64,000 nucleotides of DNA from assembly GCA_045598325.1 (NCBI GenBank), contig JAZLLT010000050.1, positions 7,630 through 71,629 on the forward strand. Reading direction: 5' to 3'. A program made the position numbers and the translations under genes. Source of the stretch: RUG14130 sp045598325 (GTDB lineage Bacteria > Bacillota > Clostridia > Christensenellales > Aristaeellaceae). The notes beneath the pieces were generated by a model, which searched no databases, had not been told where the DNA came from, and saw only the letters and a list, made by a program, of their open reading frames with translations. Of this stretch, positions 41,026 through 49,936 are shown in pieces (position 1 is the first letter of the stretch; every line of letters begins with the position of its first letter).

Positions 41026-42537
41026 TTATTCCGCATCAAACAGCGTCTTGTTGGCCGCGTAGATCATCTTGTACTTCGCGTATGCCTTGCGGTAGGCATC
41101 GCGGGTCTCAAGGGACGGAGTGTAAAACTTCTCATCCTCTTTGAGGACCTTGATGGCCTCATCGAAATTCTTCCAGATGCCCGCGCCGACACCCGCCGCC
41201 AGAACAGCGCCGTACGCGCCGCCCTCTTTGGCCGCGGACATGGTGTATACGGGGATCTCGAAGATATCTGCCGCCATCTGCTTCCACAGTTCGCTGGCCG
41301 CTCCGCCGCCGGAAAGGTAGATCTTCCTGGGAGAAGGCATGAGTTCCACGACCTGCTTGAGCGAGAAGGTGACGCCCTCCATGACCGCGCGGGTCATTTC
41401 GGCGCGGGTGGTGCCGAGGGACAGACCGTAGAAGATGCCGCGGGCGTTGGGATCCGGATAGGGGCACCGTTCGCCGGTCAGATAGGGCGCGAAGAGCACG
41501 CCGTTGCTGCCTGCGGGGACCTGCTCCGCCTTCTCATCGAGGAGGGCGTAGATATTCTTGCCGCTCGCGTCGGCTTCCGCCTTGTCTTCGCCGCAGAGAG
41601 TTTTGGTGAACCAGGAAAGGGCACCGCCCGCAGTCAGAGTGCAGCCGAAGCAATGCCACATGCCGGGCGCGTTGTTGCAGAACATCTGCAGTTTGCCTTC
41701 GGGATTTTCGGTGTAGCCGTCAAGCGCCATGGATACATTTCCGCTGGTCCCGATGACCACACCCAGCACGCCGCTCTCCACGAGGCCGGTGCCGGTGGTC
41801 TGGATGACCGCGTCGCCGCCGCCCGCGTATACATTCATGCCGGGCAGAAGGCCGGTTTCCGCGGCTGCTTCTTCGGTGACGGTTCCGGCGAGGTCGATGC
41901 TCTCGAGGGTCTCAGGGAAAATGCCGAAGTCGAGCCCGGCTTTTTCGATGAGTTCTTTGCTCCACTTGCGGTCCTTGGTGTTCATAAATCCGGTACCCGC
42001 GCCGTCGCTCATGTCGATGGCGATCTTGCCGGTGAGTTTGAAGCGGATGAAATCCTTGGGGCAGAAGAACACCTTCATTTTGGCATAGTTCTCGGGTTCT
42101 TCTTCCTTGAGCCAGAGGATCTTGCCTCCGGTATAGCCGGTCAGCATGCGGTTATTGGTGTAGGAGAGGAGTCCATTGAGTCCGCCCGCAGCCTCGGTAA
42201 TCTCGTCGCACTGCTTCTGGGTGCGCTGGTCGCACCACAGGATGGCGGGACGGATGACCTTGTTGTCCTTGTCAAGGGCGACAAGACCGTGCATCTGACC
42301 GGAGAAGGAGATGCCGGCTACATCCTTGTAGTCCACATGATACTTTCTGTCAAGGGCTTTGAGTCCGTTCTTGACCGCAATCCACCAGTCTTCGGGATCC
42401 TGCTCCGCCCAGCCGGGACGGGGCGTATACAGCGGATACTCCTGCAGAGAAGAAGCGAGGACTTTGCCCTGATCATCGCACAGCAGGCACTTGGTGCCGG
42501 AGGTGCCGATATCAAGACCGATCAGATACTTACTCAT
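41026..42537 (-). CDS. xylB: Xylulokinase (FGGY family)
   Basis: 503 residues, the usual length. FGGY kinase motifs: IGLDIGTSGTKCLLCDDQGK (phosphate 1), SGQMHGLVALDKD (xylulokinase-type), WCDQRT, CPKDFIRFKLTG, GGGDAVIQTTGTGL with Asp as base, FAPYLTGERCPYPDPNARG and YLSGGGAASELWKQMAADIF. It phosphorylates D-xylulose. The start overlaps the plsY stop by four bases (ATGA), so this sugar kinase rides in the der-plsY transcript. Confidence 0.93.
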   Translation of the reverse strand: MSKYLIGLDIGTSGTKCLLCDDQGKVLASSLQEYPLYTPRPGWAEQDPEDWWIAVKNGLKALDRKYHVDYKDVAGISFSGQMHGLVALDKDNKVIRPAILWCDQRTQKQCDEITEAAGGLNGLLSYTNNRMLTGYTGGKILWLKEEEPENYAKMKVFFCPKDFIRFKLTGKIAIDMSDGAGTGFMNTKDRKWSKELIEKAGLDFGIFPETLESIDLAGTVTEEAAAETGLLPGMNVYAGGGDAVIQTTGTGLVESGVLGVVIGTSGNVSMALDGYTENPEGKLQMFCNNAPGMWHCFGCTLTAGGALSWFTKTLCGEDKAEADASGKNIYALLDEKAEQVPAGSNGVLFAPYLTGERCPYPDPNARGIFYGLSLGTTRAEMTRAVMEGVTFSLKQVVELMPSPRKIYLSGGGAASELWKQMAADIFEIPVYTMSAAKEGGAYGAVLAAGVGAGIWKNFDEAIKVLKEDEKFYTPSLETRDAYRKAYAKYKMIYAANKTLFDAE

Positions 42538-43187
42538 TTTTCTTTCCTCCCGTTTTTGATCTTATCGAGAATCATTTTCGATACATTGTTGATTTTGCCC
42601 GCGTCCAGTTTGTTCTCTCTGTGGTGGGCAAGGCGCTTGATGTTCTCCCGGTGTCCGTAAAGCGCCATCGCGCAGAGGATCAGCGAGGACAGCATAAAGG
42701 ACCACGGGCCCGTGAACAGGGAAATGATGAACAGCAAGCAGGCGGTGATGATGGAGGCAAGGGACATATAGCCCGAAATCAGCACCACGATGATCTGGAT
42801 GATGAGCAGCGCAACAGCGACGCCCCAGTTGGCAATCACCAGATAGCCGAAGGAGGTGGACATGCCTTTGCCGCCCTTGAATTTGAAATAGATGCTCCAG
42901 TTATGGCCGATGACGGCGCAGACGCCGCCGATGTGCAGACCCGCTTCTCCGGCGATCAAAGAGCCGAGCCACGCGGCGAGCACGCCCTTGAGCGCGTCAC
43001 CGATGAAAGTGAGCGCGCCGGGGAGCCAGCCCAGCGTGCGCATGAGATTGGTCATGCCCACATTGCCGCTGCCCTGCTTGCGGATATCCACATTGCCGAA
43101 AGATCTGGCAACGAATACGCCCGTGGAAAAGGAGCCGAAAAGATAGCCGATGACGGCGCTTGCGAGGATTTTAAGTACCGTGATCAT
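42534..43187 (-). CDS. plsY: Acyl-phosphate:glycerol-3-phosphate acyltransferase
   Basis: 217 residues, five membrane spans. Conserved loops: GSFSTGVFVARSFG, IRKQGSGNVGMTNLMRTLGW (motif 1), VIGHNWSIYFKFKGGKGMST (motif 2) and a third loop with GHRENIKRLAHHREN (motif 3). It starts phospholipid synthesis by acylating glycerol-3-phosphate with acyl-phosphate. The C-terminus is about 15 residues longer than usual and Lys-rich. It overlaps der by four bases, the common der-plsY arrangement of Bacillota. Confidence 0.95.
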   Translation of the reverse strand: MITVLKILASAVIGYLFGSFSTGVFVARSFGNVDIRKQGSGNVGMTNLMRTLGWLPGALTFIGDALKGVLAAWLGSLIAGEAGLHIGGVCAVIGHNWSIYFKFKGGKGMSTSFGYLVIANWGVAVALLIIQIIVVLISGYMSLASIITACLLFIISLFTGPWSFMLSSLILCAMALYGHRENIKRLAHHRENKLDAGKINNVSKMILDKIKNGRKEK

Positions 43188-44515
43188 TGCTCCTGCTTCT
43201 CCTTTTCGTGCATGATGAAACGCAGAGGCGTGCCCTCAAAGCCGAATGCCTGACGGAAACGGTTTTCGAGATAGCGCTCGTAGGAAAAGTGCATGAGTTC
43301 CTTGTCGTTGATAAAGAACACGAAAGTGGGCGGGTTGGTGCCCTGCTGGGTTGCGTAATAGATGCGCAGGCGGCGTCCGTTGGTGGCGGGCGGCTGCAGA
43401 GCATTCTGCGCGTCGGTCAGGATGTCATTGAGCAGACCCGTGGTGATGCGGCGGGAAGCCTGCTCATAGACGGATTTCACCATGGTGAGGATGCGGTTGA
43501 CCCGCTGACCGGTGAGAGCGGAAATGAACACGACGGGCGCGTATTCCATGAATTTCAGTTTCTCGCGGATCTCTTTGGTGAACTTTTCGGTGCTGCCGGT
43601 TTCCTTGTTCGCGATGGCATCCCACTTGTTGACCACGATGACGGCGGGCTTGCCCTGCTCGTCGATGTAGCCGGCGATCTTGGTATCCTGCTCGGAAACG
43701 CCCTCTTTGGCGTCGATGAGCAGACGCGCCACATCGCAGCGGTCCAGCGCGGCGAAAGAGCGCACAACGGAGAAACGCTCGAGGGACTGGTATTCGATGG
43801 CGCGCCTGCGGCGGATGCCCGCGGTGTCGATGATGATGTACTCGTCATCGCCGTCCTTGAAGCGGGTGTCGATGGCGTCGCGGGTGGTGCCCGCGATGTC
43901 GCTGACCATCACGCGGTCCTCGCCCAGGATGCGGTTGACCAGAGAGGATTTGCCCACATTGGGCTTTCCGACCACGGCGATGGAAACAGCCGTTTTCTCC
44001 TCTTCGGCTTCCTCTTCGGGCGGGAAATGGCTCACCACTTCGTCCAGCAGGTCGCCCAGATTCAGCATATTGATGGAACTGACGCCGATGGGATCGCCCA
44101 CGCCCAACTGATAGAAGTCGTAAATCTCATTCATCATCTTGATGTTGTCGATTTTGTTGACCACCAGGATAACGGGTTTGCCGGAGCGGCGCAGCATATC
44201 GGCGACGGTTTCATCGTCCGCAGTGAGACCCATCTTGCCGTCCACGAAAAAGAGGATAACATCGCAGGTCTCCACGGCGATCTCCGCCTGACGGCGCATC
44301 TGACGCAGCAGCGGATCGTCGCTGTGGGGATCGATGCCGCCCGTGTCGATCAGGGTAAATTTGTGGTTCAGCCATTCACAGTCGGCATAGACGCGGTCGC
44401 GGGTGACACCGGGTGTGTCCTCCACGATGGCGATGCGCTTGCCGGACATTTTGTTGAAAAAAGTGGATTTGCCCACATTGGGGCGTCCCACAATTGCTAC
44501 CAGAGGTCTTGCCAT
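43184..44515 (-). CDS. der: Ribosome biogenesis GTPase Der (EngA)
   Basis: 443 residues with two tandem GTPase domains. First: VAIVGRPNVGKSTFFNKM, DTPGVTRDRVYADCEW, LVVNKIDN. Second: IAVVGKPNVGKSSLVNRI, DIAGTTRDAIDTRFKDG, IVVNKWDA. A C-terminal KH-like domain ends with RYLENRFRQAFGFEGTPLRF. It acts in assembly of the 50S subunit. The start at 44515 begins the conserved MARPLVAIVG; GGAG is 12 bases upstream, rather far. Confidence 0.97.
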   Translation of the reverse strand: MARPLVAIVGRPNVGKSTFFNKMSGKRIAIVEDTPGVTRDRVYADCEWLNHKFTLIDTGGIDPHSDDPLLRQMRRQAEIAVETCDVILFFVDGKMGLTADDETVADMLRRSGKPVILVVNKIDNIKMMNEIYDFYQLGVGDPIGVSSINMLNLGDLLDEVVSHFPPEEEAEEEKTAVSIAVVGKPNVGKSSLVNRILGEDRVMVSDIAGTTRDAIDTRFKDGDDEYIIIDTAGIRRRRAIEYQSLERFSVVRSFAALDRCDVARLLIDAKEGVSEQDTKIAGYIDEQGKPAVIVVNKWDAIANKETGSTEKFTKEIREKLKFMEYAPVVFISALTGQRVNRILTMVKSVYEQASRRITTGLLNDILTDAQNALQPPATNGRRLRIYYATQQGTNPPTFVFFINDKELMHFSYERYLENRFRQAFGFEGTPLRFIMHEKEKQEQ

Positions 44516-44549
44516 AGGTACACTATTCTCCAATTTATAATTTGCTTAT

Positions 44550-44578
44550 ATTGTACTTGATTGACGGCATTTTTTCAA
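44550..44578 (-). promoter_or_regulatory. der operon promoter
   Basis: TTGAAA, 17 bp, TACAAT on the minus strand, about 35 bp before the der start. Confidence 0.8.
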
Positions 44579-44610
44579 GTATATATTTGTTGAATTTTGC
44601 GTGGGAAATC

Positions 44611-44639
44611 TTGACATCTGCCCGCATAAGTGGTATCTT
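44611..44639 (+). promoter_or_regulatory. uxaC promoter
   Basis: TTGACA, 17 bp, TATCTT, giving a leader of roughly 70 bases before uxaC. Confidence 0.75.
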
Positions 44640-44714
44640 TACCCTATGCACGGACAAAAATATGCCGCAACTTTGTCCGCTTGTGAAGCCGGCTTTGCGG
44701 AGCCACGGTGCAAT

Positions 44715-46115
44715 ATGAAACAGTTCATGGATGATGATTTCCTACTTTCCACCCCTACTGCCGTCAAACTGTATCATGAGTATGCCGAGTGCATGCCCAT
44801 CATCGATTATCACTGCCATCTGAATCCCAAAGAGATCGCCGAAAACAAGCCGTTCCGCAATGTGACCGAGTTATTTTTGGGCGGTGACCACTACAAGTGG
44901 CGCTTCATGGCGACCATGGGCGTGGATGACAAATTCATCCGCGGCGACGGCGACGATTATGATAAGTTCCTCGCCTACGCCAAGTGCATCTCCGTTGCCA
45001 TCGGCAATCCCCTCTATCACTGGACTCACCTCGAACTCAAGCGCGTTTTCGGCATCACCGAGACCCTGAACGAGGACACCGCGCCCGCCATCTGGGAAAA
45101 GTGCAACGCGCTGCTGGCGACGCCTGAATTCCTTCCCCGCAACCTCATCAAGAAGTTCAATGTGAAGGTCGTCTGCACCACCGACGATCCCGCCGACAGC
45201 ATGGAATACCACGCCCGGCTCAAAAAAGAGGGCTTCGAGGTAAAGGTGCTGCCCACCTACCGCCCCGACAAGGCCGTGAAGATTAACTTCCCCGGTTTTA
45301 CCGATTATATTCCAAAACTTGCGAAAGTCGCGGGCATGGAAATCGCGTCCGTCAATGATGTGCTCGCCGCCCTGCGCGTGCGCGCAGACTTCTTCGCCTC
45401 CATCGGCTGCCGTCTGTCCGACCACGATTTTTACTCCGTGCCCTACGCTCCCGCTGATTATGACACCGTGAACGCCATCTTTAAAAAGGCCATGAAGGGC
45501 GAAGCGGTCTCCCCCGCCGAAGCCGAGCAGTACCGCACCTACCTCATGATCAAACTGGGCTGCATGTACGCGGAACTGGGCTGGACCCAGCAGTATCACA
45601 TGAATGCCCAGCGCAACAATAACACCCCCATTTTCAACAAATACGGCGCCGATGTGGGCTTTGACTCCATCAGTGACGAGCCCATTTCCGCCAAACTCAA
45701 CGCGCTGATGAACGAGCAGGAGAAGGCCGGAAAGCTCCCCCGCACGATCCTCTACACCCTGAACCCCGGCGCCAACTATGTGTTGGGCACCACCTGCGGC
45801 AACTTCCAGACCGAAGCGGGCATCCCCGGCAAGATCCAGTTCGGCTCCGCCTGGTGGTTCTGCGATCAGAGAGACGGCATGGAGGAGCAGATGAAGACCC
45901 TCGCCGCCCTCGGCTCCCTGTCCTGCTTCGTGGGCATGCTGACCGACAGCCGTTCCTTCGTCTCCTATCCCCGCCACGAGTACTTCCGCAGGATTCTGTG
46001 CGACATCCTCGGCAAGTGGGTGGAGAACGGCGAGTTCCCCATGGACGAGAAAGCGCTCAAGACCATCGTGCAGGGCATCTGCTACAATAACGCCCTCAAC
46101 TACTTCAAATTCTGA
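44715..46115 (+). CDS. uxaC: Glucuronate isomerase
   Basis: 466 residues. Starts MKQFMDDDFLLSTPTAVKLY, and the amidohydrolase-like metal site is seen in MPIIDYHCHLNPKEIAENKP. Other hallmarks: YHWTHLELKRVFGI, CTTDDPADSMEYH, VLPTYRPDKAVKI, QYHMNAQRNNNTP, PGKIQFGSAWWFCDQRDGME and MLTDSRSFVSYPRHEYFRRI. It isomerises D-glucuronate/D-galacturonate to fructuronate/tagaturonate. An upstream in-frame extension is excluded because it contains the promoter. GGAG lies 12 bases before the start. Confidence 0.96.
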   Translation: MKQFMDDDFLLSTPTAVKLYHEYAECMPIIDYHCHLNPKEIAENKPFRNVTELFLGGDHYKWRFMATMGVDDKFIRGDGDDYDKFLAYAKCISVAIGNPLYHWTHLELKRVFGITETLNEDTAPAIWEKCNALLATPEFLPRNLIKKFNVKVVCTTDDPADSMEYHARLKKEGFEVKVLPTYRPDKAVKINFPGFTDYIPKLAKVAGMEIASVNDVLAALRVRADFFASIGCRLSDHDFYSVPYAPADYDTVNAIFKKAMKGEAVSPAEAEQYRTYLMIKLGCMYAELGWTQQYHMNAQRNNNTPIFNKYGADVGFDSISDEPISAKLNALMNEQEKAGKLPRTILYTLNPGANYVLGTTCGNFQTEAGIPGKIQFGSAWWFCDQRDGMEEQMKTLAALGSLSCFVGMLTDSRSFVSYPRHEYFRRILCDILGKWVENGEFPMDEKALKTIVQGICYNNALNYFKF

Positions 46116-46122
46116 AAAAGGA

Positions 46123-46151
46123 CGGCGCGGTGAAAAGCCGCGCCGGTTTTT
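46123..46151 (+). terminator. Terminator abutting the fumarase start codon
   Basis: Stem CGGCGCGG/CCGCGCCG, loop TGAAAAG, then GTTTTT running directly into the ATG at 46152. Confidence 0.85.
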
Positions 46152-46997
46152 ATGAGAGAACTGAGTGTTTCGATTTTGAAAGAAAAACTGGCGGAAGCGA
46201 TCCTGTCTGCCAGTTATGACATCAGTCCCGACATTTACGAAAAGGTATCGTCCCGCGCAGCCGGCGATGAAAGCCCCGTTGCACGGGATGTGCTTTGCCG
46301 CATCCGCGAAAACTACGACATCGCCTCCCGCGACCGCGTCGCCATCTGTCAGGACACGGGCATGTGCGTCGTTTTCGTTGAGATCGGTCAGGAAGTCCAC
46401 TTTACGGACGGATTTCTCGGTGACGCGGTGAGCGAAGCCGTGGAGAAAGCGTACAAAGACGGATATCTGCGCAAGAGCGTGGTCCGCGACCCGCTTTACG
46501 ACCGCGTGAACACGGGCACCAACACACCTGCCGTCCTGCACACCTCCATCGTGCCCGGTGACAAGGTGAATGTGACCGTCATCTGCAAAGGCTTCGGCTC
46601 GGAGAACATGTCCCGCGTGGGCATGCTGACTCCCGCCATGGGAGAGCAGGGTGTCATCGACTTCGTGACGGATGTGGTGCGGAACGCAGGCGCCAATCCC
46701 TGCCCGCCCATCATCCTCGGCGTCTGCATCGGCGGCGACTTTGAGCAGGCGGCGCTCACGGCAAAGAAAATGACCGCCCGTCCCGTGGGAAGCCATAACG
46801 CAAACCCGAAGTACGCGGCTTTGGAAGACAAACTCATGACTTCCGTTAATGCCCTCGGCATCGGTCCCGCAGGTTTCGGCGGAAACACCACCTGCCTCGC
46901 AATCAATGTGGAAGCGCTCCCCACCCACATCGCGGGTATGCCCGTAGCGGTCAATGTATGCTGCCACTGCTCCCGCCACGCGGTCATTGAGATTTGA
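46152..46997 (+). CDS. Class I fumarase, alpha (N-terminal) subunit
   Basis: 281 residues. Iron-sulfur hydro-lyase alpha subunit: ASRDRVAICQDTGMCVVFVE (cluster Cys), PVSG-like VGMLTPAMGEQGVIDFV, NAGANPCPPIILGVCIGGDF (Cys), GPAGFGGNTTCLAINVEALP and the end VNVCCHCSRHAVIEI. With the beta subunit it interconverts fumarate and malate, although L-tartrate dehydratase is the close alternative. The start MRELSVSILKE fits the family, yet it sits right after a terminator U-run with no ribosome site. Confidence 0.9.
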   Translation: MRELSVSILKEKLAEAILSASYDISPDIYEKVSSRAAGDESPVARDVLCRIRENYDIASRDRVAICQDTGMCVVFVEIGQEVHFTDGFLGDAVSEAVEKAYKDGYLRKSVVRDPLYDRVNTGTNTPAVLHTSIVPGDKVNVTVICKGFGSENMSRVGMLTPAMGEQGVIDFVTDVVRNAGANPCPPIILGVCIGGDFEQAALTAKKMTARPVGSHNANPKYAALEDKLMTSVNALGIGPAGFGGNTTCLAINVEALPTHIAGMPVAVNVCCHCSRHAVIEI

Positions 46998-47007
46998 GGA
47001 GGAAGAC

Positions 47008-47556
47008 ATGGAAAAGAAACTGATGCTTCCCCTCTCTTGGGAAGACATTGATGATCTGCACGCCGGCGACAGCGTGCTGCTGACGGGATACACCTACACC
47101 GGGCGCGATCAGGCGCACAAGCGGCTCGTCGCCTGCATGGACGAGGACCGTTCCCTGCCCGTCGATATCCGTAATGCCGCCATCTACTATGTCGGTCCCG
47201 CTCCCGCCTCTCCCGGTCACGCCGTAGGTCCCGCGGGTCCCACCACCTCCTACCGCATGGATGCCTTCGCGCCGCGGCTCATGGACAGTGGGCTCAAGGT
47301 GATGATCGGTAAAGGTCAGCGGAATCAGGCGGTCAAGGACGCCATCATCCGCAACCACTGCGTGTATTTTGCCGCCATCGGAGGAGCAGCCGCGCTGCTG
47401 TCCAGTCATATTGTGAATAGCGAAGTGCTGGCATATGATGATCTGGGGCCCGAAGCCATTCACAGGTTCGAAATCAAAGACTTCCCCGTGACCGTGGCAT
47501 TTGACTGCCACGGAGGAGATCTGTATAAGGAAGGTCCGGAGAAGTACAGGAAATAG
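47008..47556 (+). CDS. Class I fumarase, beta (C-terminal) subunit
   Basis: 182 residues. LTGYTYTGRDQAHKRLVACM, IYYVGPAPASPGHAVGPAGP, TTSYRMDAFAPRLMDSGLKV, MIGKGQRNQAVKDAI and VYFAAIGGAAALLSSHI are the hallmarks of the fumarase/tartrate dehydratase beta subunit, which shapes the substrate site. A perfect GGAGG precedes the ATG at 47008, ten bases after the alpha subunit. The convergent malic enzyme gene suggests a malate-centred function. Confidence 0.92.
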   Translation: MEKKLMLPLSWEDIDDLHAGDSVLLTGYTYTGRDQAHKRLVACMDEDRSLPVDIRNAAIYYVGPAPASPGHAVGPAGPTTSYRMDAFAPRLMDSGLKVMIGKGQRNQAVKDAIIRNHCVYFAAIGGAAALLSSHIVNSEVLAYDDLGPEAIHRFEIKDFPVTVAFDCHGGDLYKEGPEKYRK

Positions 47557-47575
47557 CGCTGTACCCGCCTCATCC

Positions 47576-47646
47576 GTCACCTGTGGTGACACCTTCCCCG
47601 GAGGGGAAGGCAATGGGGAACGGTATCTTCGGTCACTTCCCCATGA
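47576..47646. repeat. Palindromic intergenic repeat (three hairpins)
   Basis: Three consecutive inverted repeats: GTCACC/GGTGAC (47576-47590), CCTTCCCC/GGGGAAGG (47592-47610) and CAATGGGGAA with TTCCCCAT (47611-47644). The middle type (ACCTTCCCC-GGA-GGGGAAGG) is, from memory, a dispersed element found in many gut Clostridia genomes, possibly a MITE. Confidence 0.6.
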
Positions 47647-47656
47647 TTGAAAGGTA

Positions 47657-47693
47657 AGAAAAACAGGAGCGGCGTTTCGCTGCTCCTGTTTTT
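47657..47693. terminator. Bidirectional terminator between fumarase and malic enzyme
   Basis: Stem AAACAGGAGC/GCTCCTGTTT with an 11-nt loop; A-run before, T-run after. Confidence 0.9.
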
Positions 47694-47702
47694 CTGTTTG
47701 TT

Positions 47703-48875
47703 TCAGATTCTCGCTACTCCGGTCTTTCTGGCAGCTTCGGCGACGGCTTCGGCTACCTTCTTGGCAACATTCTTGTCAAGGGCGGAGGGCATGATGTTTT
47801 CGGCGGTGATCTCATCGTCCGGCACATAGGCGGCGATGGCCTTTGCGGCGGCGATCTTCATCTCGTCATTGATATCGCTGGCGCGCACATCCAGAGCACC
47901 GCGGAAGATGCCGGGGAACGCGAGCACATTGTTGATCTGGTTCGGGAAGTCACTGCGTCCGGTACCGACGACCGCCGCGCCCGCCGCAAGAGCGGCATCG
48001 GGCATGATTTCGGGAGTGGGGTTCGCCATAGGGAACAAAATGGCATCCTTCGCCATGGACTTGACCATTTCGGGAGTGACGCATCCGGGAGAAGATACGC
48101 CGATGAACACATCCGCGCCCGCGATGACTTCTGCGAGGCTGCCCTTGCGCATCTGCTGATTGGTGATTTCGGCCATTTCCGCCTTGACGGGATTGAGACC
48201 TTCGCGTCCCTTGTAGATGGCGCCCTGACGGTCGCACATCACGACATCCTTGAGACCCATGGAGATGAGCAGGCGAATGATGGCGATACCGGCAGCGCCG
48301 GCGCCGCTGGTGACCACGCGGATCTTGCCGATGTCCTTCTTTACGACCTTGAGGGCGTTGAGCAGAGCGGCAAGGCACACGACGGCGGTGCCGTGCTGGT
48401 CATCGTGGAAAATCGGGATGTCGCAGCATTCCTTCAGTTTCTTTTCGATTTCAAAGCAGCGGGGAGCGGAAATGTCCTCGAGGTTGACGCCGCCGAAGGA
48501 GCCTGCCAGCAGGCGGACGGTATTGACGATTTCATCCACATCCTTGGATCGCACGCACAGCGGGATGGCATCCACATCGCCGAAAGACTTGAACAGAGCG
48601 CACTTGCCTTCCATGACGGGCATGCCGGCCTCGGGGCCGATGTCGCCGAGTCCCAGCACGGCGGTACCGTCGGTCACAACGGCGACCAGATTGTTGCGGC
48701 GGGTGAGTTCGGAGGATTTGTTGACATCCTTCTGGATCTCCAGGCAGGGCTGGGCCGCGCCGGGGGGGTAGGGCAGAGAGAGGTCTTCTCGGGTGTTGAG
48801 CGGCGCGCGTACGATCATTTCGATTTTGCCATTCCACTCATAGTGCTTTTTGAGGGATTCTTCTGCGTAATTCAT
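47703..48875 (-). CDS. NAD(P)-dependent malic enzyme
   Basis: 390 residues, the short bacterial form. LPYPPGAAQPCLEIQKD, TDGTAVLGLGDIGPEAGMPV and KSFGDVDAIPLCVRSKDVDE come from the N-domain; IFHDDQHGTAVVCLAALLNA carries the metal-binding Asp pair, and VVTSGAGAAGIAIIRLLISM is the nucleotide loop. MANPTPEIMPDAALAAGAAV and GTGRSDFPNQINNVLAFPGI complete the signature. It decarboxylates malate to pyruvate. Start 48875 has AGGA at a normal distance. It follows ldh after 17 bases. Confidence 0.94.
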   Translation of the reverse strand: MNYAEESLKKHYEWNGKIEMIVRAPLNTREDLSLPYPPGAAQPCLEIQKDVNKSSELTRRNNLVAVVTDGTAVLGLGDIGPEAGMPVMEGKCALFKSFGDVDAIPLCVRSKDVDEIVNTVRLLAGSFGGVNLEDISAPRCFEIEKKLKECCDIPIFHDDQHGTAVVCLAALLNALKVVKKDIGKIRVVTSGAGAAGIAIIRLLISMGLKDVVMCDRQGAIYKGREGLNPVKAEMAEITNQQMRKGSLAEVIAGADVFIGVSSPGCVTPEMVKSMAKDAILFPMANPTPEIMPDAALAAGAAVVGTGRSDFPNQINNVLAFPGIFRGALDVRASDINDEMKIAAAKAIAAYVPDDEITAENIMPSALDKNVAKKVAEAVAEAARKTGVARI

Positions 48876-48892
48876 TTTCAGGTTCCTTTCGG

Positions 48893-49858
48893 TCAAATGT
48901 CACATTCGCGGATGACGGCCTTGAGCGCGTCGGAACTGGCTTTGAGGGCTTCCATTTCTTCGCCCATGAGTGGAGGAGTGAGTTTGCGCTCGATGCCCTT
49001 GCCGCTGACGATGCAGGGAATGGAGAGGCACACATCATGCAAACCGTAACTGCCGTCCATTAAGGAGGACACGGTGAGCACCGCTTTTTTGTTGGTGAGG
49101 ATGACTTCGCAGAGGCGTGCAACGGTGATGGCGATGGCGTAGAAGGTCGCGCCCTTGCGCTTGATGACCTCGCCGCCGGCGTTGCGCACATTCTGCTCGA
49201 TGTCCTTGATATCCTTCTTGCCGCACTCATTGTGGTTGACGCAGATATGAGTGCAGTACTGGGTCATGATCATGCCGGAGATGTTGGTCAGCGACCACGG
49301 GATGACCTGGCTGTCGCCGTGCTCACCGATGACATAGGCGTGAACGCTCTGGGGAGAGATGTCCACATGCTCGGCCAGCAGGGAGCGCAGACGGGAAGTA
49401 TCCAGCATGGTGCCGGTGCCCAGCACCTGAGAAGCAGAAAGGTTCGTGCACTTCAGGATGGTGTAGGTGATGATGTCGACGGGGTTGCTGACGACCACAT
49501 AGATGGCGTCGGGAGCCGCGGCTGCGACCTGCGGGATCACCTGCTTGATGAGGCTGACATTGACCTTGGCAAGATCGATGCGGGTCTGACCGGGTTTGCG
49601 GCCGATGCCCGCGGTGATGACGACGATGTCGGAATCCTTGGCGTCCTCATATTCGCCGCCGTGGATGTCGATATTGCCGCAGAAAGGCAGGCCGTGGCGG
49701 ATGTCCATGACTTCACCATCGGCTTTGTCCTTGTTGATGTCGATGAGTACGATCTCGCTGCAGGTATTCAGGGCGGTCAGCGTGTAAGCGATGGTCGCGC
49801 CTACATTGCCCGCGCCCAGAATTGTGATTTTCTTACCGTTTTTTACCTTGTCAGACAT
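48893..49858 (-). CDS. ldh: L-lactate dehydrogenase
   Basis: 321 residues. Rossmann loop ILGAGNVGATIAYTL, IVLIDINKDKADGEVMD, the loop GIGRKPGQTRIDL, VVSNPVDIITYTI, LGTGTMLDTSRLRSLLAE (Asp/Arg), VIGEHGDSQ (catalytic His) and KGATFYAIAITVARL. GTGTMLDT and KGAT-Y/F favour lactate over malate dehydrogenase; the residue before KPG is Arg, as in malate dehydrogenase, where classic LDH has Gln. Pyruvate made by the adjacent malic enzyme would be its substrate. AAAGGAGATG precedes the ATG. Confidence 0.85.
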   Translation of the reverse strand: MSDKVKNGKKITILGAGNVGATIAYTLTALNTCSEIVLIDINKDKADGEVMDIRHGLPFCGNIDIHGGEYEDAKDSDIVVITAGIGRKPGQTRIDLAKVNVSLIKQVIPQVAAAAPDAIYVVVSNPVDIITYTILKCTNLSASQVLGTGTMLDTSRLRSLLAEHVDISPQSVHAYVIGEHGDSQVIPWSLTNISGMIMTQYCTHICVNHNECGKKDIKDIEQNVRNAGGEVIKRKGATFYAIAITVARLCEVILTNKKAVLTVSSLMDGSYGLHDVCLSIPCIVSGKGIERKLTPPLMGEEMEALKASSDALKAVIRECDI

Positions 49859-49895
49859 ATATCACATCTCCTTTGAGCAATATATCATTGCGGGA

Positions 49896-49924
49896 ATTAT
49901 AGCACAAAACCGTTTTCATATCAA
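49896..49924 (-). promoter_or_regulatory. ldh-malic enzyme promoter
   Basis: TTGATA, 17 bp, TATAAT on the minus strand, about 37 bp before the ldh start. Confidence 0.85.
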
Positions 49925-49936
49925 AAGAATTTTTGA

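Noticed and set aside
44601..44714. 38-codon upstream extension of uxaC
   Set aside because: It contains the promoter -35 and -10 boxes, so it cannot be translated from that start.
44871..47093. Leftward open frame of 740 codons across uxaC and fumarase
   Set aside because: Mirror of well-identified genes; low-complexity His/Gly/Val composition typical of antisense frames.
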